DNA of 64,000 nt, from contig CM077162.1 of assembly GCA_039583875.1 (NCBI GenBank), positions 57,315,675 through 57,379,674 of the forward strand. The letters are read 5' to 3'. Below, piece by piece: positions 55,634 through 64,000 of the stretch. Position numbers and translations under genes: made by a program. The notes below the pieces were generated by a model. It was not told where the DNA came from. It saw nothing but the letters and a program-made list of their open reading frames with translations, and searched no databases. Source of the DNA: Platanthera guangdongensis (lineage: Eukaryota > Streptophyta > Magnoliopsida > Asparagales > Orchidaceae). Positions within the stretch are counted from its first letter, which is position 1. Every line of letters starts with the position of its first letter.

Positions 55634-58600
55634 TTAAACGGTACCTGAGTGGAATAACTCCGGGTACTCCTCAAGCATGGTCTGCTCTCGCTCCCACGAG
55701 AGCTCCTCCCGACCGCAGTTGTCCCAACGGACCTTGACCATCCTGATCTCTTTGTTACGCAACCGCTTGACTTCCGAGTTCTCAATGCGAATAGGCTTGA
55801 CCTTCATCGTCAACCCATTATCGACCAATACTTGATCGACCGCAATCACTTGCGAAGGCTCTTGCACCGCCTTTTGTAGCACTGATATATGGAATACATC
55901 GTATAGACCACTTAGCTCTACTGAAAGCCTCAATCGATAAGCTGCTTCGCCAATCCGCTCCAGCACCTCAAATGGTCCAAGGTACCTCGTGCTTAGCTTC
56001 TTCAAGCGACGCACCCGCGAGACACCCTTGAACAGCTTGATCTTCAAGTACACCCAGTCGCCGATAGCGAACTCCACATTCCTATACTTGGAGTTATAGT
56101 ACTTAGCTTGGCGGTCCTGAGCAATTAACAACCTCTCTCGAATCGTTCGAACCAACGACATTGCATCTTCCACCTCTTGGCGCTTGTATAATTTTGACTC
56201 ACCCGTTTCCAACCAAGACAACGACGTGCGACATCTTCTACCACAAAGGGCCTCGAAGGGCGGCATTTGTATGCTCGCCTGGTAGCTATTGTTGTAAGTG
56301 AATTCCACCAAGTATAGGTGATCTTCCCACTGCTTCTCGAAATCCAGAACACACATGTGAAGCATGTCTTCCATCATCCTGTTGACCCTCTCGGTCTGAC
56401 CATCCGTCTGTGGATGAAAGGCTGTTCTGAAACTCAGCTTTGTTCCCAACATCTGCTGCACCAGCCTCCAATCATTGGACGTGAACCGCCCATCATGGTC
56501 ACTCACAATGCTGCGGGGCACACCGTGAAGCCGTACAATATTATCCACGTATTACTTTGCCAATTTCTCCACGGAATCATCCTTCCTATGCGGAATGAAG
56601 TGCGACACTTTCGTCAAACAATCCATGACCACCCAGATGACATCGTTTCCATTCTGTGACCTTGGCAAACCGTGCACAAAGTCCATAGTAATGTCGTCGA
56701 ACTTCCACTCCAGAATAGGCAAGGACTTCAAGAATCCTCTCGGCTTTTGGCACTCCACCTTCACTAAGGCTCATGTTTGACACTTCGCCATGTATAATGC
56801 CATATCCTTCTTAAGTCCTGGCCACTAGAACAATCTCTTCACATTGCGATACATCTTCGTGCTCCCTGGGTAGATCGAGTACTTGGTATGATGAGCCTCG
56901 TACATCAAATCCGCCTATAGATTGCCCACGTTTGGGACGCACAGACGACCGTCTTTCTATAGCAATCCATCCTCAATAACAAATTGGGAATTTGACCCAT
57001 CCAAAGCCTCAACCATGATTTGCTTCATGCGGCCATCCATATCCAGAGCCTGCCGAATTCGATTAGCCAGGTCACACTGAACTTCTGTCCAGTTCAATAG
57101 CGCTTCGACACTTGTCTGCTTGTCTACGCAAGAGATCTCCAACGCCTCCAACTCCTGAACCAACCACTCGTCATGGACTGACAACCAATTGGCTTGAGCT
57201 GGGGCCCTGTGACTCAACGCATCCGCGACTGCATTATCTTTCCCAGGCACATAATGAATTTTGAACGTGTAGTCCCCCAGGAACTCCATCCATCGCCGCT
57301 ATCGCATGTTTAGATCCTTCTGATCCAACAAGTATTTCAGGCTCTTGTGGTCGGTATAGATATTGACCTTCACCCCGTACAAGTAGTGCCTTCACAGCTT
57401 CAAGGCATAAATCATGGCAGCTAACTCCAAGTCATGAATTGGATAATTCCTCTCATGCACTTTCAGCTGTCGCGAGCCATACGCTATCACATTTCCATGT
57501 TGCAGTAGAAAACAACCCAATCCACTGCCCGAAGCATCGCTGTAGATTTCAAAGCCTTCGGTCCCCCTCGGCGAACTCAGCACATGCTCCATGGTCAACT
57601 GACTCTTCAACTCTTCGAACGCTCGTGCGCACTCCGGCATCCAAATAAACTTCTGCTCTTTCCTCGTCAGAGTCGTGAGGGCTAATGCTATCCGCGAGAA
57701 GTTCTCCACAAAGCACCTGTAATAGCCGGCAAGCCTCAGAAAACTCCGGACTTCCGCTACCGTAGACAACACAGGCCACTCTCGTATCATAATAATATTT
57801 GCTGGATCCACCGCAATTCCCTCTCCACTGACTATATGACCAAGGAACGCTGCTGAGGACAACCAAAACTCACATTTGGAGAACTTGGCATACAATTTAT
57901 TCCTCCTCAGCGTCTACAACACCAAATACAGATGCTTGAAGTGCTCCTCCTCACTCTGCGAGTACACTAACATGTCGTCGATGAAGACGATCACAAAGTG
58001 GTCTAGGTACTCCCTAAAAGTCCTGTTCATCAGATCCATGAACACTGACAGCGCATTCGTCAGCCCAAATGCATGACCGTAAACTCGTAATGCCCATATC
58101 TCGTACTAAAAGCTGTCTTGGGGATATCACTCTCCCTTATCCGCATCTGATAATAACCGGACTTGAGATCTAATTTCGAGTACACCGATGACCCGACTAA
58201 CTAATCAAAGAGATCATCAATCCTTGGGATCGAGTACTTGTTCTTCTCCATCAACTTGTTCAGTTCTCGGTAATCAATACAAAGTCTCAAGCTTCCGTCC
58301 TTCTTCTAAACAAAAAGGACCAATGCGCTCCAAGGCGACGAACTTGGACACACATACCCCAGCTCCAACAACTCTTGAAGTTGTACCTTCAGCTCCGTCA
58401 TCTCCTTAGGCGCTAGCTGATATGGATAGCGTGACACAGGTTTCGCACCTGGCACTAGCTCGATGGTGAAATCAATCTCACGTTGAGGTCGGGATCCAGG
58501 AAGATCGCCAGGGAACACATCAGGGTACTCGGATACCACTGAAATACTGTCTAACATTGGCTTAGCCTTTGCAAACTCCAGTAGCGTGAAGAACAGCTCT

Positions 58601-59012
58601 GCTCTAGCACGAACTGCCATCACCACCTGAAGAGCATACATCAAAGTCTTGCTAGACCCTTTCAAGTCCGTAAAAGTCGTCTCACGACCTGTTCCCAACT
58701 TGACCTCCTTGCGACTGCAATCAATATAAGCTTGCTGCTCCGAGAGCCAGTCCATGCCAAATATCACGTCGAACTCCACCAACGGTAGTAAAGACGCTTG
58801 CAAATCGAACTCTTGACTCCCAATATGAATCTTAATTCCACAGATTCTATCCGCGCGCATCGAACACCCATTCAGCAACAACACATTCAGTTTGCCCTTC
58901 GCCATCGAAGAAGGTACTTCGATGCGCGATATGAATCCTTCGGACAAAAAGGAGTGCGAAGCTCCCGTATCAAAGAGTGCTCTTACCGGATTCTCACAAA
59001 TCAAAACAAAGC
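55634..59012 (-). pseudogene. Gypsy-2 pol: protease, RT, RNase H, integrase, chromodomain-like tail
   Basis: Minus strand from the intron end. Protease: RALFDTGASHSFLSEGF. RT: DLPGSRPQREIDFTIEL, PKEMTELKVQLQELL, then after a frameshift between 58305 and 57895 the active site [10 protein letters not shown] near 57965. RNase [17 protein letters not shown] and [15 protein letters not shown]. Integrase: [55 protein letters not shown]. Tail: [20 protein letters not shown] and EYPELFHSG, a chromodomain-like end in better shape than in Gypsy-1. Stops at about 57290-57390, 56955 and 56550. Confidence 0.92.
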
Positions 59013-59089
59013 CTATACAAGCAGTGGTAAGGTAACACGTGCATAATTAATATTTTAAAAAATTACCTTGCTATAAATTTAAACCGTAC
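59013..59089 (-). other. Putative 77-nt GT-AG intron between gag and protease (Gypsy-2)
   Basis: Minus strand: GTAACAG|GTACGG at the 5' end, CTTGTATAG|GCTTTG at the 3' end. Splicing joins VTG to FVLICENP and moves gag (frame 2) into the pol frame (frame 0), bypassing TAA at 59079-59081. Position is identical to the Gypsy-1 intron although the internal sequence differs. Inferred. Confidence 0.68.
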
Positions 59090-59757
59090 CTGTTACCATA
59101 TCCTCTTGCTTGATGGCCTCCTTCTGGCCAAGATTATAAACTCTAGGTTGAGCATAATGGGATCCGGTTGACTCTACCGCCTTGCCCTTTTCCTCATATG
59201 TTGCTCCCGGCTTCCTCTCGGACTTTGGACGTCTACTCCAGCAGTCTCGGGCAAAGTGTCCCGGCTTTCCACAAGTAAAGCATGCGCCCGGGGTCCGACC
59301 CGTCGTCGCCCCAGAAGCACCAGAAGAAGGGGCTGGACCCGAAGCCCTAGCCTTCTTAGACAACCTTCGGTACACAGGCTTTGAGTTAGCCGGCACCTTG
59401 AACTCAGTCTTCTTATCACCAGAGTTTTTCTTCGCTTGAACATTCTTCAAATCCTTTTCCAACGACCGAGCCGTACTGACCAAGGTCATGAAGACCTGCG
59501 TCATAGGCCCCGAGAGCAGTGGCCTTAAGTCATCTCTCAAACCTTCATAGAATTGGTTTGTCTTACGCTCCTCATCCGCAAATGTAGAGCTAGCGTACTG
59601 ACCCAACCGAGTAAATTCGTGGAGATACTCATCCACGCTAGTCTGTCCTTGTGTCAGCTTCTGTAACTCATTCTCCAATGCTATCCTCTGAGCCGAGGGA
59701 AGGTACCTTGCCAAGAACAGTCTCAAAAACTCCTCCATCGAGACGTCCGTAAGTTGC

Positions 59758-59817
59758 TGATGGCGACGGTGATGGCGACGGTGATGGCGACGGTGATGGC
59801 GACGGTGATGACGACGG
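59758..59817 (+). repeat. 12-bp tandem repeat TGATGGCGACGG, five units
   Basis: Four exact units and a fifth with one change (TGATGACGACGG). They start exactly at the outer end of the inserted LTR-like segment and encode a Gly-Asp run on the plus strand. Confidence 0.95.
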
Positions 59818-60972
59818 CCACCAGGACGGCCAACTTGGGAATGACTATGTTGAAGATGTGCCGGCAAAGGACGTGCGACATCATAGCGGTCATGGTTACA
59901 AGCTTCGCCCTCGCAACAAGACTCATATTTGATATTTTAGCTTTGGTGTGCTAATACCCGTTTCATGATGGCTCTTTAAAAAAAAACTTTATTTAATTTC
60001 TGCATTTTCTTTATGTGGTGTGCCTTTAGACACTTGTTATTTTTTTGAGATGTAAGCCTATATAAGGCCTTGAACTTTTCATTTGATGGTAGAATGAAAT
60101 TGAAATCAAAACTTGAATTTTGCCAACCCTAATATTTTCCCTCTCTTCTTCTCCTAGCCGCCCCCCTCTTTCTTCCTTCCTCCAAACCGCCGGCCTCAAG
60201 GCTCCCTCCTTCAAGAGTTCGGCCATCTCCTCTCTTCCCCTTGCTCTCGGCCGCCCCCTTCTCTTTAGCGCTCGGCGACTCTCCTCTCCCTCTTGCTCAC
60301 GGCCACCCGAGATCCTCTCTCTCCAAGGATACTTTGGCCCATGCATGAGAGGTTGTTTGCAAGGAAGAAGATAGGGGTTTCCTCCACGACGTGAAGTGAA
60401 GGAGATTAGCACGTTCGTCATCCGTAGCGCGCTTCCCGTGGACTTTCAATGGAGGAGCGATCAAACTTGGTGGATCCACGCATCACGGATCTACAAATCC
60501 GAGAGGGGTAACGAAAATTTCTACCAAGAGTTTTCTTTCTCTAGATAGTTCTTGTGGTGGACGAATTTTGCGTTATTTTCCGATTCGTTTTTCTTCGCGG
60601 TTAATCCCCTAATAGATCGGTATTTTTCGTTTGGATTTCCGAAAGATTCGTAAGAGGATTGGCGATCCTCGCTATCTTTTTGTTGGGATAGATCCTACCA
60701 TCTTTCGAATCATTTTGTTTTTGGTGGATCTATTTTGGTACAACCCAAAAGCTCGTTCGGGATCAAGATTATCCCATTTAGCCGGAAAGAGTTTGGCCTA
60801 TAGCCAACACTCGATCTATTTGCGGAACGGCGATCCGTATCGTTAGCGCGAGCGATAAATAAAATAATTGTTGTGGCTGCGTTTTCGTCAACGTGTGGAA
60901 TAGAGAGGGTAGATCGTGTCATAAGCGTTGTCGTGGCCTCCGTGACGAATCTCTAGGATATACCCGGCATCA
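59758..60972 (+). mobile_element. Probable solo LTR, CRM-like (TGATG...CATCA), 1215 bp
   Basis: The insert begins TGATGGCGACGG and ends CCGGCATCA, with GTTGC (59753-59757) and GTTGT (60973-60977) as a near-perfect duplication. TGATG...CATCA ends, a TATA box in GTAAGCCTATATAAGG (60052-60067) and a coding tail that overlaps the LTR start (DVRHHSGHGYKLRPRNK, stop near 59919) are features I associate with CRM chromoviruses, in which pol runs into the 3' LTR. No internal region is present. The alternative is a truncated element end. Family call is tentative; the insertion itself is well supported. Confidence 0.55.
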
Positions 60973-61660
60973 GTTGTCTTCCCCTCAAGTGATGTAGCTC
61001 CAAACCTTCCCACCACAGCCTAGCATCTCCGTCCAACAGGAATGCAGCTATGGTGGTAATCTGCCACTCTTTCATTTCAGTAGCTGTCAGTACTCTCTTC
61101 ACTCAGGAGAGCCAATCCTCTACTTGGGATTGGGTTCCCGTCCCCGAGAACACTGGAGGATTGAATCCCATAACATGTTTGAGCAGCCTTTCGGTTGCTC
61201 TCCTAGGCACCAAAGGCTCCACCACCACCTTCTCCACCCTTCTCGGTTCATCAGTGTGAAGCGGTACCTGCTCCATCATAGGAGCGGGCTGCTGCATTTG
61301 CCTTGCAGGCTGTGCGTTGATCATAGCATACACCGCTTCGACCACCAATCGTATGGTTTCTGCCGAGGGAGGTGTTGCAGGCGCATCATTTGGTGCGCTA
61401 CTAGCCTCAGAAACTGGCCGTTCTGACGGACCTGCACCACTTCTGGTCACCTATAGTTGCACAAAACACCGTTAAGCGACCAAATAAAATTGCAAAAAGC
61501 AATTATAAGAACACGTAGGTTCCCCAAACACGTGTATTTTCATTCCTAAGTGGACATTCATGTGTTCTTTGATGTTATAACGATGACATACACACATGTG
61601 CTCACCACCGCTTAAAAGAATTCTCCCACGAATTCATTTAAGTTAACCGAAACCAGTAGT

Positions 61661-61672
61661 CTAATACCAAAT
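61661..61672 (-). other. Gypsy-2 primer-binding site
   Basis: Minus strand AATTTGGTATTAG follows the LTR; one C-to-T change from the TTGGTATCAGAC of Gypsy-1. The ~210-bp leader to gag (61451-61660) shows no other signal. Confidence 0.75.
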
Positions 61673-63756
61673 TATAACACCCCCTATCCGTCACATAGCA
61701 TATAGCAGTAGGTCCGGCAGGGGCCCGACGCCATAAACCACAGACAGACCGGAAGGTTACTCAATGGAAACCATCCAACTAAGAATCAACGTCCTACACA
61801 GAGTGCATTCTAGCGGAAGCAATTTAAAAGTTGCAATAAATAAAGAACCCTGCCAATATCATGAATGTCCACTAAACAAGACCAAAAGAAATGAACGTAC
61901 AATACACAAGTACGCGACCTTATTGCCTTACAATAGTTTACTTAAATAAAATGTGTCTTCCAAATCTCGGCACACAGGCCCGACACACATGAATAATATA
62001 AGGAAACATTAAATATAGGCCTTCGAGGGCCGGCTCAGCAACAAGGGCTTTTTGCCCGCTATTTACAACTTGGCTCCGCAGCACCTGCAAGCACAATCCA
62101 CCGCAACGGTGGCAAACAAAAGCAATGGTCAGCTATGCTGACCAAATTATAACGATCCCTCCCCCAAACTCGGGGCGGCGATGCTCCTTCCCTGCACTTA
62201 TTAGCATTGCCATATAATAAAGAAATTACACAACATCACAGGCATAGGCTCGCACGGCCACACACCCCGTGCTCTCAGGGCACATTCTCGGTGAACACGG
62301 TCAAAGTCTGCTGACTCACCACCACCGCCTGGGCGGCAATATTGCTTGAGCATTATGGTGTTTCCAACCAATGCCTAAGACCCTCCATCTATGCCAACGA
62401 CAAGTGCCATGTACCTTTAAGTATCTTTAACCAAACGACATAGAGAGGGTACGGTTCCGCCTAACCCATTGCTCACACCACCCTGTCACCTTAAGACAAG
62501 GGCGTAGGCCAAACTTCTCCGAGTCCCAATCCGATCACACACTTCACATAACCCAGTTATGTGCAAGTTGGCTCCCAGGCCACAAAGTTGGCAGAATCAC
62601 GCATCTGCCCAATTTTTCGGGTGCACCTTGGGGTTAGTCCCCAAGGCTCCCTCTTACAATCTACCACGTAGAAAACCCGAAAAACAAACATCCGCAAGGA
62701 GACTTCTCCGGCCATTCATGCAATGCAACATCACCGATCCAGACCAACTTGTCCGGGTAGGCTTCACACATAATTCCTATGTCTGTTTCTCGATTACGGA
62801 CTCTACATGCTAAAAAATGGGGACTATTCATGTCTACCCGAAGGAACGCCTCACACTCACCACAAACTCGCGAGAGCGGGCTTCCTATGCAAAGGAAAAG
62901 AGGACTTCACATGTCCTAGGATGAGAATTGTTACCCCAGCATTCCTCTTTGGTGCCATGGAAATCTATGCGGATGAAAAGCACCGCAATGTCCTCGCCTT
63001 CGTAGATCCGAAGTCGGCTCGTGATTTGGGGCTCCGAAGCTCCGCTGGTGGCCGGATCTAACTCCCTTCTTCTTCCTTGCTCTCCCCTCTCTCTAGAACT
63101 TTAGAAAGAGATTACTTGGATGAAATGAAGGCATTCAAACCCTATTCTCGAGTATAACCCAGCCTGAACAGCCCTGAACCGTCGGATCCCAAAATAAGGA
63201 AACATACGGCCACGATTCAGACTTGAAATCCAAAACCTGGGCCGAACACGACTTGTGACACGCCCGTATCCAAGGTCGTATACCCCATTCACCGTCGAAA
63301 CTGCCGCGTCCTGAAAAGTACACGAGCTCTCGACACGCCCGTATCCGTCCTGACATGCCCGTGTCATCCAGTACACGGCTGTGTAGCGGGCTGTGTTCCT
63401 CCATCGACACAGGACCTACACCAACCCGTGAAGGACACGGGTATTGGACACGCCCATGTCCCAAATGACACGCCCGTGTCATTCCCGAACATGCGTGGGA
63501 TCCAGGATGTGTTTCTCCCCCAACTCAACTCTGCCAACTATCCGAGTAGGACACAACATGGGACACGCCCGTGTCTCAGGCCATGTTCGCTGCTCGACGA
63601 TCGTCGACTGAAATTCGTCGACCACACGACCATCATCGAACACGAGCACGATATGCCCCTGGGACACGCCCGTGTCCCAGGCCGTGTGACCCCTACCAAA
63701 TTCCAAACTTGGCTCAAAATGCCTCCCGTTGCTCTTTTGAGTTTCGGGGCGTTACA
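61673..63756 (-). repeat. Gypsy-2 5' LTR (2084 bp)
   Basis: Minus strand TGTAACGCCCC (63756) to the mutated end TGTTATA (61673). U3 (63240-63700) carries the same ACACGGGCGTGTC words as its partner; it keeps the ~114 bp lost from the 3' LTR. Short frames inside it are chance. Confidence 0.93.
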
Positions 63757-63761
63757 CTTGG

Positions 63762-64000
63762 TACCTAGCACAGACACATGTTGAGAACATAATATCTGGC
63801 CTACTAGCAGTTAAATACATGAGTGATCCAATTATGCCTCTATACAAGGTTTCATCAACTGGTTTTCTAGATTCATCCTTGTGTAGTGACACTGTAGAAC
63901 CCATTGAAGTTCTCATGGTAGAAGAATTCTCAATACCATATCTCTTAATCAACTCCTTAGTGAACTTAGATTGAGAGATGAATATTCCATCCTCAGATTG
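63762..64000 (-). pseudogene. Copia-7 pol, RT/RNase H junction, continues beyond window
   Basis: Minus strand reads, from the right edge, [72 protein letters not shown], stopping at the CTTGG site. It joins the segment ending at 53601. The rest of pol and gag lie to the right of the window. Confidence 0.88.

Larger units (their letters stand above)
59090..61450 (-). pseudogene. Gypsy-2 gag, interrupted at 59758-60972
   Basis: N-terminal part 60973-61450: MTRSGAGPSERPVSEASS, VMGFNPPVFSGTGTQSQ, a TGA near 61105, WQITTIAAFLLDGDARLWW, LHHLRGRQL. After the insertion: LTDVSMEEFLRLFLARYL, QTSVDEYLHEFTRLGQYA, zinc knuckle CFTCGKPGHFARDCW near 59270, then KEAIKQEDMVTG at the intron. Good match to Gypsy-1 gag on both sides shows the insert is foreign. 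Confidence 0.9.
53602..63756 (-). mobile_element. Gypsy-2: Tekay-type Ty3-gypsy element with inserted solo LTR, 10155 bp
   Basis: 5' LTR (61673-63756), gag, intron-like gap, pol and 3' LTR (53602-55571) in order on the minus strand, flanked by CTTGG. It is related to Gypsy-1 at protein level but forms another subfamily. A 1215-bp insertion (59758-60972) splits gag. One frameshift in RT and several stops inactivate it. Confidence 0.95.

Noticed and set aside
60120..60374. Pro/Ser-rich frame in the inserted LTR as a host gene
   Set aside because: It lies downstream of the TATA box inside the TGATG...CATCA insert and has CT-rich leader composition, expected of R/U5.

Overview
The window is about 64 kb of plant nuclear DNA made almost entirely of nested LTR retrotransposons. 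I find no convincing host gene, tRNA, rRNA or CRISPR array. The basis for 'angiosperm' is SIRE/Maximus-type Ty1-copia and Tekay (Del)-type Ty3-gypsy polyproteins, plant-type TGGTATCAGA primer sites and very long LTRs. I cannot name the species. A single Copia-type-chromovirus mix, a possible centromeric-type (CRM) solo LTR and pervasive premature stops suggest old, probably heterochromatic sequence.

Layout, using working names. Copia-1 (+) enters from the left edge: reverse transcriptase/RNase H, an internal promoter-like spacer, a third ORF (ORF3) and the start of a 3' LTR (1-5660). It meets, head to head, the 5' end of Copia-2 (-; gag fragment and 5' LTR, 5660-8019). Copia-2 sits in the 3' LTR of Copia-3 (-; 8020-23095). 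Copia-3 is itself split by a complete Tekay element, Gypsy-1 (+; 13124-21983, TSD ATCCT). A Tat/Ogre-like gag relic (+; 23096-25020) and unclassified DNA follow. Next come Copia-4 (-; 27176-37091), a 500-N assembly gap, and Copia-5 (-; 5' half, 37815-42122), which is inserted in Copia-6 (-; 42123-49561). Last is Copia-7 (-; 49562-64000), split by Gypsy-2 (-; 53602-63756, TSD CTTGG), which carries a TGATG...CATCA solo LTR in its gag.

The recurring design is in the Copia elements. Four different families each carry ORF3 after pol. Its N-terminal fold resembles the 'putative plant transposon protein' domain, followed by a Pro/Ser-rich linker, a basic segment and a conserved tail. In each one, the gap between pol and ORF3 holds an array of short palindromic words, a TATA box and a leader, which looks like a private promoter. 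The same family-specific word fills the U3 part of that family's LTR. In the LTRs the words are spaced about 21-22 bp apart, with occasional double gaps of about 45-47 bp. The word differs between families (ATCGTCGA, ACTCGAGTA, TGTCGACACA) but the pitch does not. In Copia-5 and Copia-6 the word has also spread into the coding linker between gag and protease, at spacings that are multiples of three, and there it encodes SSNxDRR repeats.

Other noteworthy structure: a U5 hairpin whose stem co-varies between families around a G/C-run loop; a GT-AG intron between gag and protease in both Tekay copies that restores one reading frame; a 20-bp palindrome unit that differs by exactly two copies between the LTRs of Gypsy-1; and a large inverted LTR pair at 4824-8019. 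All coding regions except the visible part of Copia-1 pol carry stops or frameshifts. All coordinates and counts were made by eye.
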